Shown here: piece after piece, positions 44,310 through 52,869 of the stretch
Numbering within the stretch: the first letter of the stretch is position 1
Layout of the letters: each line of letters opens with the position of its first letter
NCBI RefSeq assembly: GCF_003058055.1
Contig: NZ_QBTZ01000001.1
Span: forward strand, 1,552,501-1,616,500
Direction of reading: 5' to 3'
Source: Acidovorax sp. 107
GTDB lineage: Bacteria; Pseudomonadota; Gammaproteobacteria; Burkholderiales; Burkholderiaceae_C
Length of the DNA: 64,000 nucleotides
Notes under the pieces: model-generated
What the model was told of the DNA's origin: nothing
The model's database searches: none
What the model saw: only the letters and a program-made list of their open reading frames with translations
Position numbers and translations under genes: made by a program

Positions 44310-44966
44310 CTATTTGCCCGCCTTGGAGACCTCCTGGGCTACCAGCTCAGCCAGTTGCTTGGCGCCAAAGCTGGGCAATGGCCGCCCATTCACAAAGAAG
44401 GTCGGGGTCTTGTCGACCTTGAGGGCAGTCAGGACCTGCACATCCTGCTGCAGCATCGCTTCCAGCGTGGGCGATGCCATGTCGGCCCGAGCTCTCGCCA
44501 TGTCCAGACCTGCCTGCTCGGCCGCACTGTAGGCCAATGCCAGATTGGGACTTCCATGGTCTGCCCACTGTGGCTGTGCCGCCAGCAGGGACTCCAAGAC
44601 CAGGAGGTACTTGTCCTGCCGCCGGGCGGACTCCAGCAGCTTGACCACCTCTCCCGAGCCCTGGTGAAACGGCGCATACCGAATGACCAACCGTACCCGG
44701 GTAGGATACTGCTTCATGAGATCTTTCACGACCGGATAGAAAGCGCGGCAGGTTTCACACGCGGGATCGAAGAATTCGACAATTGTCACGGGCGCCTCGC
44801 GGGGACCGATGACCGGCGAATGCATGCGCACCAGCCGCTCAGACTGCTCGGAGGCCTGCTGCTCTTGCTTGCTGTGCACACGGCTCTGGTAGAGACTCGC
44901 ACCTACCCCGAAGGCGGCAAGTGCGACGCCCAGCACGAGGGCGATGATGTATTTGCGGTGGATCAT
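44310..44966 (-). CDS. DsbA-fold thiol:disulfide oxidoreductase
   Basis: A 218-residue membrane-anchored periplasmic protein. The anchor is at residues about 6-25. The thioredoxin-like domain has the active site PACETCRAFYP (CETC) and cis-Pro segment DKTPTFFVNGRPL. The fold resembles the DsbA_4/DsbG-like group. The start overlaps the dsbB stop by 4 bases (ATGA), so the two form a redox pair. It probably introduces or repairs disulfides in metal-exposed periplasmic proteins. Confidence 0.88.
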   Translation of the reverse strand: MIHRKYIIALVLGVALAAFGVGASLYQSRVHSKQEQQASEQSERLVRMHSPVIGPREAPVTIVEFFDPACETCRAFYPVVKDLMKQYPTRVRLVIRYAPFHQGSGEVVKLLESARRQDKYLLVLESLLAAQPQWADHGSPNLALAYSAAEQAGLDMARARADMASPTLEAMLQQDVQVLTALKVDKTPTFFVNGRPLPSFGAKQLAELVAQEVSKAGK

Positions 44967-45379
44967 TTTGCTGTTTTGCGCAGATAAAGGCAGAGTGAAA
45001 CGGCGATAACAATGAACGCCGTCAAGGAAAGCCAGGGCAGTTCAATGCCATAGAAAAAGTCGAGCTTCTGATCGGCGCAGGACACTCCTACAGCGCATGG
45101 AACCCATGCCCTGGGAACCAGGCCTGCAGCCAGAAGGCTGTGGTACCCCGCTACGGCCGCGCCTGCAATCGCCAGGGGCAAGGCATAGACCGCTCCCCGG
45201 CGGTCATCGCTGTAAAAGGCCATGCCCAGCACCAATGCCAAGGGGAACATGGCAATGCGCTGATACCAACACAGCACGCAGGGGGCCATGCCCATCACCT
45301 CGCCGATGAACAGCGCGCAGCCAGTTGCCACAACAGCGGTCAACCAGGCGGCTAGAAGCAGCAATGAGGTCCTTTTCAT
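44963..45379 (-). CDS. dsbB: DsbB-type quinone-linked disulfide oxidase
   Basis: A 138-residue, four-helix inner-membrane protein. The first cysteine pair is PCVLCWYQR (CxxC) and the second is in VPCAVGVSCADQ. It reoxidises its DsbA-type partner using quinone. The ATG at 45379 has TGGAGGCACC upstream, which decides it over two earlier starts. The czcI-like gene lies upstream on the same strand (188-bp gap). Confidence 0.9.
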   Translation of the reverse strand: MKRTSLLLLAAWLTAVVATGCALFIGEVMGMAPCVLCWYQRIAMFPLALVLGMAFYSDDRRGAVYALPLAIAGAAVAGYHSLLAAGLVPRAWVPCAVGVSCADQKLDFFYGIELPWLSLTAFIVIAVSLCLYLRKTAK

Positions 45380-45567
45380 CGGTGCCTCCATTGCATCCTC
45401 AGGGGAGTGCAGCAAGGGGGTGTCGCAGGACTACTTGCGGTGGTTTGCGGGCCAGGCGGCCCAATGGCTATGGACATGAAGAGATCCCGAAGGCATGCGT
45501 CAAGGCCGGCCCACAGGGGGCGGCACGCTTGGCAGGGATCGCAGTGGATTGCTGGGCGATACCCTGG

Positions 45568-45939
45568 TCAGGCCAGGGCGTGCCACTGAGGACGTTCGGG
45601 ACGGCTGGCAGGCACTGGGGACCAGCGCGCTCTGATAGAAATGCCAAAGTGCTCCTGCCCGACGGCCGCGCAAACGCCGCGCCGCGCGGGCAGCGCCTCT
45701 GGACCCTGGGCGTGGCATGTGCCGCACTCCACTTCGATAGCGGCAGTGCCCATTCGAGCTGACTCCCGAGCCCGCTTCTCGTCGGCCGCAGCCAGGCCCA
45801 TTTGGTGGTGTTCGCACAAGTGCCGTGCTGTCATGAGCGAAACCCCGTACTCCGGCGCGCTGTCGTGCGGCCCCACTGCAGCCCAGACCAATTGCAGCGG
45901 CAAAAGCACCAGCAAAAGAACAAGCAGTGGGGAGCGCAT
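45568..45939 (-). CDS. CzcI-like protein, orphan copy
   Basis: A 123-residue secreted protein. The signal peptide is LLVLLLVLLPLQLVWA. HLCEHHQMG and the CxxC pair CGTCHAQG follow, and the end is RPERPQWHALA. Plan and end match CzcI at 38259 (RPQW-x-x-LA), but no czcC follows; dsbB and a DsbA-fold gene do. The ATG at 45939 begins the signal peptide. A possible -10 TACAAT (45952-45947) lies only 7 bp before the start. A metal box is at 46045. Confidence 0.75.
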   Translation of the reverse strand: MRSPLLVLLLVLLPLQLVWAAVGPHDSAPEYGVSLMTARHLCEHHQMGLAAADEKRARESARMGTAAIEVECGTCHAQGPEALPARRGVCAAVGQEHFGISIRARWSPVPASRPERPQWHALA

Positions 45940-46044
45940 CCAGAAAATTGTACTGGCGTCTCGAACGCAGTCGGCACGCGCGCAAGCATGCAGGCGCGCC
46001 GGCCGTGCGGGCCACACGGCACGCCCGAGTGGGCGCTATGAACA

Positions 46045-46060
46045 TAACAAACTTGTAATC
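46045..46060. promoter_or_regulatory. CopR/CzcR-like box upstream of the orphan czcI-dsb unit
   Basis: TAACAAACTTGTAATC differs from the 39108 box mainly at the second base and in the spacer. It lies 106 bp upstream of the czcI-like start, a distance like that in the DUF4148 units. The IS21 element begins 41 bp further on. Confidence 0.55.
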
Positions 46061-46209
46061 CTGCGGTGCGCAAGCTGTCGGCATGCGCTCAGCAAACTGT
46101 CTGTTGATTTCCACGCAGAAGTGACCCACTAACCCCCGGGATTTCCATCCAAACCTGACCCACGTACTAACCCTAACCTGCTGCTTTGCTGAGCAGCAGG
46201 AGACCAGGA

Positions 46210-47736
46210 GTGATAGACGTGGCAACACTGAGTGTCATCAGGCGCTGGGCCCTGCGAGAGCAGCTGTCCATCCGGGAGATCGCCCGCCGCACGGGCCTCT
46301 CGCGCAACACCATCCGCAAGTACCTGCGCGTAGGCGAGGCCGAGCCGCACTATGCCAAGCGGGTCAGTCCATCCAAGCTCGATCCCTTCGCCTTGAAGCT
46401 CGCCGGCTGGCTCAAGACGGAAGCTGGCCGATCCCGCAAGCAGCGGCGCACCATCAAGCAGATGTACGTGGATCTGCAGGCGCTCGGTTATGGCGGCTCC
46501 TACAACCGTGTGGCGGCCTTTGCGCGCCTCTGGCACGAGCAGCGCCTTGTGGCACAGCAGACCACTGGCCGTGGCACCTTCGTTCCCCTGACCTTCGGTC
46601 CGGGTGAGGCCTTCCAGTTCGACTGGAGCGAGGACTGGGCTGTTCTCGCTGGCGTGCGCACCAAGCTGCAGGTAGCCCACTTCAAGCTCAGCCACAGCCG
46701 AGCGTTCTACCTGCGCGCCTACCCCCTGCAGACGCACGAGATGCTGTTCGATGCCCACAACCATGCATTCGTAGTCCTGGGTGGCGTGCCCCGCCGTGGC
46801 ATCTACGACAACATGCGCACCGCTGTAGACCGGGTGCGCCGTGGCAAGGAGCGCGACGTCAATGCGCGCTTTGCGGCCATGGTCAGCCACTTCCTGTTCG
46901 AGGCCGAGTTCTGCAATCCCGCGTCGGGCTGGGAGAAGGGCCAGGTGGAGAAGAACGTGCGCGATGCCCGCCATCGCCTGTGGCAGGTGGTGCCGCCATT
47001 CCAAAGCCTGCCCGATCTCAATGCCTGGCTTGAAGAGCGCTGCGTGGCGCTGTGGCACGAGATCGAGCACGGCAAGCTGCCGGGCACCGTCGCGGATGTC
47101 TGGGCTCAAGAGAAGGCAACCTTGATGCCGATGCCCCGGCCCTTCGATGGCTTTGTGGAGCACACCAAGCGCATCTCACCCACCTGCTTGGTCCACTTCG
47201 AGCGCAATCGCTACAGCGTGCCGGCGCCGTATGCCAATCGGCCGGTGAGCCTGCGGGTCTACGCCGATCGCCTGGTGGTCGCCGCCGAAGGCCAGATCGT
47301 GTGCGAGCATCAGCGCCTGATCGAGCGTAACCACCACGGTACGGGTCAGACCGTGTACGACTGGCGCCACTACTTGGCGGTGCTGCAGCGCAAACCAGGA
47401 GCTTTGCGCAACGGCGCCCCATTCCTGGAGCTACCAGCGGCCTTCAAGCGACTGCAGGCCACCTTGCTCAAGCAACCCGGCGGCGACCGGGAGATGGTGG
47501 AGGTACTGGCACTGGTGCTGCACCACGATGAACAAGCTGTGCTCGCTGCAGTGGAGTTGGCACTGGAGTCAGGGGCTGCCAGCAAGACCCACATCCTGAA
47601 CGTGCTCCACCGCCTGCTGGACGGTAAGCCCGCCCCAGCACCGGTCACATCGCCGCAGGCCCTCAAGCTGGCGGTGGAACCCCAAGCCAATGTGCTTCGT
47701 TACGACCAATTGAGGGAGGTGCGCTATGCGTCATGA
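46210..47736 (+). CDS. istA: IS21 transposase IstA
   Basis: A 508-residue DDE transposase. The N-terminal HTH ([20 protein letters not shown]) is followed by the catalytic core ([37 protein letters not shown], giving D, D, E). The start is the GTG at 46210 with CCAGGAG upstream. It overlaps istB by 11 bases, as is usual for IS21. Confidence 0.95.
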   Translation: MIDVATLSVIRRWALREQLSIREIARRTGLSRNTIRKYLRVGEAEPHYAKRVSPSKLDPFALKLAGWLKTEAGRSRKQRRTIKQMYVDLQALGYGGSYNRVAAFARLWHEQRLVAQQTTGRGTFVPLTFGPGEAFQFDWSEDWAVLAGVRTKLQVAHFKLSHSRAFYLRAYPLQTHEMLFDAHNHAFVVLGGVPRRGIYDNMRTAVDRVRRGKERDVNARFAAMVSHFLFEAEFCNPASGWEKGQVEKNVRDARHRLWQVVPPFQSLPDLNAWLEERCVALWHEIEHGKLPGTVADVWAQEKATLMPMPRPFDGFVEHTKRISPTCLVHFERNRYSVPAPYANRPVSLRVYADRLVVAAEGQIVCEHQRLIERNHHGTGQTVYDWRHYLAVLQRKPGALRNGAPFLELPAAFKRLQATLLKQPGGDREMVEVLALVLHHDEQAVLAAVELALESGAASKTHILNVLHRLLDGKPAPAPVTSPQALKLAVEPQANVLRYDQLREVRYAS

Positions 47737-48529
47737 CCCTGCCATCGCTTCCATCGTGATCATGCTGCGCGAGCTCAAGATGCACGGCATGGCCCAGGCA
47801 GTTGCAGAACTGGCTGAGCAAGGTGCACCGGCCTTCGATGCGGCGCAGCCCATCCTGTCCCAACTGCTCAAGGCCGAGACCGCCGAGCGAGAGGTGCGCT
47901 CGGTGGCCTACCAATTGAAGGTGGCCAGGTTCCCGGCGTACCGGGACCTGGCTGGGTTTGACTTCGGCCACAGTGAGGTGAACGAGGCACTGGTACGCCA
48001 GCTGCACCGCTGCGAATTCTTGGAGAACGCCAACAACGTGGTGTTGGTGGGTGGCCCGGGTACGGGCAAGACCCACATCGCCACAGCCCTCGGGGTGCAA
48101 GCCATTGAGCACCATCACCGCAGGGTGCGGTTCTTCTCCACGGTGGAGCTGGTCAATGCACTGGAAGAGGAGAAGGCCCAGGGCAAGCCGGGGCAGATCG
48201 CGCACCGCCTAGCCTATGCCGATCTGGTGATCCTGGATGAACTGGGCTACCTGCCATTCAGCACGTCAGGAGGAGCCTTGCTGTTCCACCTGCTGTCCAA
48301 GCTGTACGAGCGCACCAGCGTTGTGATCACCACCAACCTGAGCTTCAGCGAATGGGCCAGTGTGTTCGGGGATGCCAAGATGACCACGGCACTGCTGGAC
48401 CGACTCACGCATCACTGCCATATTCTGGAAACGGGTAACGACAGCTACAGGTTCAAGAACAGCTCCGCACAGCAACCACCACAGACCACCAAGAAGGAGA
48501 AGGCGACCAAGAACTTATCCACAACGTGA
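47726..48529 (+). CDS. istB: IS21 helper ATPase IstB
   Basis: A 267-residue AAA+ ATPase of the DnaC-like IstB group. Walker A is GGPGTGKTH and Walker B is [12 protein letters not shown]. It is full length and selects target DNA for IstA. The C-terminal tail is Lys/Thr rich ([14 protein letters not shown]). Confidence 0.95.
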   Translation: MRHDPAIASIVIMLRELKMHGMAQAVAELAEQGAPAFDAAQPILSQLLKAETAEREVRSVAYQLKVARFPAYRDLAGFDFGHSEVNEALVRQLHRCEFLENANNVVLVGGPGTGKTHIATALGVQAIEHHHRRVRFFSTVELVNALEEEKAQGKPGQIAHRLAYADLVILDELGYLPFSTSGGALLFHLLSKLYERTSVVITTNLSFSEWASVFGDAKMTTALLDRLTHHCHILETGNDSYRFKNSSAQQPPQTTKKEKATKNLSTT

Positions 48530-48769
48530 GCGTGAAGCTCACGAACCAGGGTGGGTCAAGATTCGATGGAAATGGTGGGTCAGCTTTGCGTGGAAATCAA
48601 CATCGAGCGTCTTCTACTAGTCGAGGCCATCAGCATTAGCGTGCGATGCGTCGTCGCCCTCAGAAAAGCGTGGCCATCAGGCGCCGAATCCCGCCAACCT
48701 CACCCGATACGGCGGGAACGCGGCAGGCACGCCAAGGTACCAGTGCGTGAGCTCCCGGAAGATCTTCGC

Positions 48770-48949
48770 CTTCGGCGGGCCAGCGACGACGGGACAACAC
48801 GCGACTTCACCGCAACCGAGGCGACGCTGATCTACAGGCGCACCAAAAACCTACGTGCCTTGCAACTGCTCCTGGGGCACTCCAAGCTTGAGTCGACCGT
48901 GAGAGCGGGACCGCTGCGCCCCTGCTGGCAGCCTAAAGACATCGATTGA
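48770..48949 (+). pseudogene. Tyrosine-integrase C-terminal remnant
   Basis: The stretch TATEATLIYRRTKNLRALQL and LGHSKLESTVR is the C-terminal part of a transposon-type tyrosine recombinase. It then goes out of frame (RAGPLRPCWQ) where the family has the catalytic Tyr. It begins next to the right end of the IS21 element, so the gene is both truncated and frameshifted. Confidence 0.7.
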
Positions 48950-49159
48950 AGCGCGTGGCCATGGCCGCTATGCGGTACATAGCGTGAGTTCGGCTATACG
49001 AATCGAACGGCAGCAAGCGCTGCAGAACCGGCGTCCGGCTTGGCTGCTACAGGCTGATCTCAGTCATTCGTCGATCGAGGCTGGAGTGACTGCTGTTGCC
49101 ACAAGCCGTCGTGTGCCCTGAGCAACCGTCTTGGAAGTCAAGCGCAATGGTAATTTGGA

Positions 49160-49467
49160 TCCCAAGTGGAGCCGTGCTTGGCAATGGCGTTACACAGCAG
49201 CAACGCCGTGAACGTCAGCATGACGACGCGGCAGCCCAGGCGCCTCGTCAGCAGTGCAATGACGGCGCCCCGACAGCTCCGAACAGCGCTGTGACCGTGA
49301 TCGCTTGGCCAGCGGCGCCGTCGCTGATGCCCAGGTCGGTGGCCATCGCCGTCAGCAGGCTGATCGACAGGAATTCGGCCATCACTAGGCCGAACACGCC
49401 CAGCGTCAGCGATGCGATGGCGGGCCAGATTGAAGTGTCTGCAGCTGGCTTGGAAGGCGACTGCACG
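49160..49467 (-). pseudogene. MFS transporter N-terminal remnant
   Basis: On the minus strand SPSKPAADTSIWPAIASL and TLGVFGLVMAEFLSISLLTA match the first helices of a sugar/arabinose-efflux-type MFS permease. The frame breaks after TVTALFGAVGA; LLTRRLGCRVVMLTFTALL continues in another frame, then homology ends. Only about a fifth of the gene remains. Confidence 0.65.
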
Positions 49468-49666
49468 GGGTTGCCCGAGCAGGTAGAGCCACTGGACGAG
49501 GAAGACACTAAAACCCCTTCAAGAAGACGGGAGGCGATACCAAGCTTGGCAACCAGCCATTGCCAGAAAAGACCGGGATCGAAGACGGCTGCTTTCACAA
49601 CCGCTTCACCCCGTGACCAAAAGCAGCTTGAGGATCTGCTGGGGAACATCGCCAAGCTCAGCCGCA

Positions 49667-49726
49667 TTTGTAAGTTGTTTTTTGTGGTTTTCTGCGCAAA
49701 ATGCTTCCAAAAAACCAACTTACAAA
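49667..49726. repeat. Imperfect 18-bp inverted repeat
   Basis: TTTGTAAGTTG (49667-49677) pairs with CAACTTACAAA (49716-49726), and the pairing continues through T6/A6 tracts with one bulge. The 24-base centre is TTTTCTGCGCAAAATGC-like. It sits between the MFS remnant and the cassette-like gene. Confidence 0.75.
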
Positions 49727-49754
49727 CTGTCGAGCACAAGAAATGTGCGGTGCT

Positions 49755-49772
49755 GGAGCGCCTTGTTATGAG
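49755..49772 (-). repeat. attC-like half site after the AT-rich gene
   Basis: Read on the minus strand the stop codon lies inside CTCATAAC followed by AAGGCGCTCC. This resembles the R'' and L'' half of an integron attC. The matching start-side core GTTATGAG is at 50229-50222 on the minus strand. The second half (L', R') is missing, and the 49667 inverted repeat begins 29 bp on. Confidence 0.4.
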
Positions 49773-50203
49773 TTTCCACCACATGATGTACGATCTATTG
49801 TGTATTCAGTAATATTTTTTTCATCATTACCTTGATATACATACCTAAACACGACACCTTTAGATAAAGCGATCAACATATTTTCGCTTCCACACAGGCT
49901 TTGTGACATAACTGGAAAATAGATTGATTTTACTTCTTCTGGGTCCACTTCATTAGAGGATGCAGAGACTACCGTATTCAAGAAAGTGATTTGCAGTCCA
50001 TTCTTTTTAACGCTTTCCAATCTCATTTCATCATTTATCATTTTTGGTGTTTTGCCATTTGACTCGGCAACCAAAGCATCAACAATGTCTTTAGCATCAA
50101 TTTTTTCAATTTCTTTCGCACTTGTATTGAGTGTCGCAATACCTCTATAGGCTCCAAAAACAATGACCGCCAATAAAATAAATGCTGATAGTTTCTTAAT
50201 CAC
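49766..50203 (-). CDS. AT-rich orphan gene for an anchored or secreted protein
   Basis: A 145-residue protein, much more AT-rich than its surroundings. It has an N-terminal hydrophobic segment (LSAFILLAVIVFGAY) and a mature part of Lys/Asn/Glu/Ser-rich composition with two Cys (QSLCGSEN; RTSCGGNS). The start is the GTG at 50203 with GGAGG upstream. The gene fills almost all of a 465-bp unit flanked by GTTATGAG inverted repeats, like an integron cassette. No family is recognised. Confidence 0.7.
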   Translation of the reverse strand: MIKKLSAFILLAVIVFGAYRGIATLNTSAKEIEKIDAKDIVDALVAESNGKTPKMINDEMRLESVKKNGLQITFLNTVVSASSNEVDPEEVKSIYFPVMSQSLCGSENMLIALSKGVVFRYVYQGNDEKNITEYTIDRTSCGGNS

Positions 50204-50328
50204 AAAATAACCTCCAATATTCTCATAACTTGGCGATGGCAAAGTCAAGAGGCGGCGCACGTTCATCGCTACTACGCCGTCGAACGAGCGAGAAGACCGC
50301 TCGCTGCAACAACGTGATGAGGCCAAAT

Positions 50329-51069
50329 TTATGCGTTGGCTGCGCCGTCCACCGTAAGTTCCGCTCCGTTGATCGACCGAGCCTGTGGACTGGCAACAAA
50401 GGCATACAGAGCGGCCAGCTCGTCGGGGTCCGCGTAACGCGGAATCGCCATGCGCTGCAACTGGAACTGCGCATGCTCGCCGTCCGCGGGATTCATGTCC
50501 GTGTCGGTTGAGCCCGGGTGGATGACATTGACCGTGATACTGCGGGAGCCGAGGTCGCGTGCCAGCCCTTTGGTGAGGCCGATCAATGCGGCTTTGCTTG
50601 CCGCATACAAGGTCATTCCGCCTCCCGGCACACGAGTCGCTAGGTTGCTGCCTGTGTTGATGATTCGGCCACCATTGCTCATGTAGGCGAGCGCCGCTTG
50701 CGTGGCGACGACAACCGCACGCAGGTTGACAGAAAGGGTCTCGTCAATATCCGCGAGGCTGGCGGATTCGATGGAGCCCGTGCGGAAGATCCCGGCGTTG
50801 TTGACCAGGATGTCGAGCCCTCCGAGTTCTGCCGCTGCGCGATCGACCGCTGCTTTCACTGAAGTCGGGTCGGCTGCGCTCATCGGGACCGTGACGGCAT
50901 TGCGTCCGGTGCTGCGAATCGCCTTGGCAATCGCATCCGCTGCCGTGGCGGACTTCTCGTAGCCAATTGCGACATCGGCACCTTCAGACGCAAGGCGACG
51001 CGCGACCGCAGCTCCGATTCCACGGCTTGCGCCAGTGACAAAAGCACGTTTTCCAAGAAGTGTTTTCAT
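50329..51069 (-). CDS. SDR-family oxidoreductase
   Basis: A 246-residue NAD(P)-dependent short-chain dehydrogenase. It has TGASRGIGAAVA (cofactor), DILVNNAGIF, a Ser in NTGSNLA, and the YAASK catalytic pair. The ATG at 51069 begins the Rossmann fold; the longer open frame is not homologous. It is the last gene of a minus cluster with a flavodoxin-like and an NAD(P)-binding protein, divergent from a LysR gene. The substrate is unknown. Confidence 0.9.
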   Translation of the reverse strand: MKTLLGKRAFVTGASRGIGAAVARRLASEGADVAIGYEKSATAADAIAKAIRSTGRNAVTVPMSAADPTSVKAAVDRAAAELGGLDILVNNAGIFRTGSIESASLADIDETLSVNLRAVVVATQAALAYMSNGGRIINTGSNLATRVPGGGMTLYAASKAALIGLTKGLARDLGSRSITVNVIHPGSTDTDMNPADGEHAQFQLQRMAIPRYADPDELAALYAFVASPQARSINGAELTVDGAANA

Positions 51070-51238
51070 GATTGCAAGTCCATTTATGTATCGAACGGTG
51101 CCTAATGTTGGCGAGCAGCCGAGTTGTGCCGTGCACAGACGCAATCCGTCCCGACCTGCTGGCCGGAACTCGATGCGGAGATTCCCGAATGGGGCTGGCC
51201 CTGCGGCTGAAGCCCCGGATCCTGAAAGGAGCGCCCTG

Positions 51239-51829
51239 TTACGCCTTGTGAGGCGACGTATTCGAGTAGCGCTTCGCAACGTCCCGAAGCCGTTCGCCAA
51301 AACGCCTGGCCGTCTCGATATCGCCTTCCAACATTTCGTCAACCCCCGCATCGACCGGTGTTGTGGCCATTGCGCCTGAAGATGAACCGACATAGTTCAC
51401 GTCGTTGCGCAGAGCTGCCTTGGTATTGGAGGGCATCATGCCGGTGCCCACCCACAGGCCGCTGTGTTGCATGGCAAATGTCATGAAGTACTGCAAGGTG
51501 GACAGCTTGTCGCCGCTCATGCTTCCGCTGTTGGTGAAGCCTGCGAAGAGTTTGTCTTTCCATTTCTGGGCCATCCAGGCCGCCGAAGAGTCATCGGCAA
51601 ATCGCTTGAACTGCCAACTCGCGCTACCCATATAAGTGGGTGAGCCCAGCACAATCAAATCCGCGGCAGCCAGCCCCATCCAGGCGGACTCAGGCAGAGT
51701 ACCTTGCGCATCAATCTCCAGCAATGCGGCCTCCGCACCTTGGGCAACGGCCTGTGCCAATCGACGGGTATGGCCGTAGCCGGAATGGTAGACAACCACA
51801 ATGGATGGCATGGTGTGTGTCGCCGTCAT
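51239..51829 (-). CDS. Flavodoxin-fold NAD(P)H oxidoreductase (WrbA-like)
   Basis: A 196-residue FMN-binding protein. It has VVYHSGYGHTRRLA (phosphate loop), LGSPTYMGSASWQFKRF, and AGFTNSGSMSGDKLSTLQYF. It is probably a quinone or nitro-compound reductase protecting against redox cycling. Its start overlaps the upstream gene stop by ATGA, so the pair is coupled. Confidence 0.88.
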   Translation of the reverse strand: MTATHTMPSIVVVYHSGYGHTRRLAQAVAQGAEAALLEIDAQGTLPESAWMGLAAADLIVLGSPTYMGSASWQFKRFADDSSAAWMAQKWKDKLFAGFTNSGSMSGDKLSTLQYFMTFAMQHSGLWVGTGMMPSNTKAALRNDVNYVGSSSGAMATTPVDAGVDEMLEGDIETARRFGERLRDVAKRYSNTSPHKA

Positions 51830-52710
51830 TGGGCAGCCCTCCAGCGCTCAGCCGTTTCCAGCGCATAGTCGCGGTAGCTCCGCAACGACGTGCCCAGTTC
51901 TTGCTGCATGCGCTCGACTGCACCAGCGGAGCCCACCTCGCCATCCATCTGCATGCGCGCCATCATCAGCCGCATGTCGTACGCCATCCAGGCGGGTGCA
52001 AAACTCCGGAACCGCGCTTCAAAAGGTCCGATGTCGTCACCCGCGTACCGGACGGTCTTGCCTAGCACATCGCTCCATACAGCTGCGGCAGTTTGACCCG
52101 ACAACGCGATTGGCCCCACGACATCCAACACCTCCGTTGGCAAGGGTTCGCTTGCGGCGTCTCGGCGCAGCAGATGTCGCGCGGCAACTTCCGCCACGTC
52201 ACGCGCGTCCACCATGGAAATGCCTGCACTGCCGATAGGCATGGGGTACACGCCCCGCTCCAGAACATCGGACTGAATCAAGGCATCGTCGTTCTGCATG
52301 AAGTAAGCGGGACGCAGAATGGTCGCGTGCATACCGAGCTGTCCGATCATGCGTTCCACCGTGTGCTTTCCAGTGAAATGCGGAACATCGGTGAAACGGT
52401 CGCAGTGCATGACAGACAGGTACACGATGCGTTCGATACCCGCTTCGCGCGCCAGGTTGAGCGCAATCAGTGCCTGGGTAATTTCGTCTGCGGCCACAGT
52501 GTTGAGCAAGAAAAGCGTTCTCGCGCCAGCCATGGCAGCGCGCATCGAATCCACGTCCTGGAAGTCTCCCTTGACCGCCGTAACGCCGGGTGGAAACTGT
52601 CGCTTCTCTGGTGTTCTGGAGAGGGCATGAACGTCTGCGCCTTGCGCGGCTAGCAGCGCTACCACATGTGAGCCGATAAGCCCCGTGCTGCCCGTAACGA
52701 GTATGGTCAT
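51826..52710 (-). CDS. NmrA/NAD(P)H-binding protein
   Basis: A 294-residue atypical SDR. It has ILVTGSTGLIGSHVVALLAA (cofactor loop), TLFLLNTVA, HFTGKHTVERMIGQLGMHAT and SMVDARDVAEVA. It resembles quinone oxidoreductase 2/NmrA regulators. The ATG at 52710 is the first codon of the Rossmann motif. It is first in the minus cluster and divergent from the LysR gene at 52870. Confidence 0.9.
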   Translation of the reverse strand: MTILVTGSTGLIGSHVVALLAAQGADVHALSRTPEKRQFPPGVTAVKGDFQDVDSMRAAMAGARTLFLLNTVAADEITQALIALNLAREAGIERIVYLSVMHCDRFTDVPHFTGKHTVERMIGQLGMHATILRPAYFMQNDDALIQSDVLERGVYPMPIGSAGISMVDARDVAEVAARHLLRRDAASEPLPTEVLDVVGPIALSGQTAAAVWSDVLGKTVRYAGDDIGPFEARFRSFAPAWMAYDMRLMMARMQMDGEVGSAGAVERMQQELGTSLRSYRDYALETAERWRAAQ

Positions 52711-52869
52711 TAAAGTTCCTTGAGTGTGTGCAATGGTTTCGTGAAGCGGGTCTACGGGCAGGCAAGGAAGCGATCCATGTGTGCTCGTTCGACCCGGCAA
52801 CAAGCTGAATTGTTTATGGTTTAACCTTGCACAAATAGACTCGTTGTGTAGACACCGGCGTACCGAAAT

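Larger units (their letters stand above)
46102..48602 (+). mobile_element. IS21-family insertion sequence, complete
   Basis: A 2.5-kb element with istA and istB. The terminal inverted repeats begin TGTTGATTTCCACGCA at both ends (46102 inward; 48602 inward on the other strand). Subterminal TGACCCAC repeats occur at both ends, as in IS21 multiple-binding-site ends. The bases next to the ends (ACTGTC left, TCGAGC right) show no target duplication. Confidence 0.9.

Noticed and set aside
46129..47163. Minus-strand open frame of 344 codons opposite istA
   Set aside because: Shadow of the transposase; no domain and no ribosome site.
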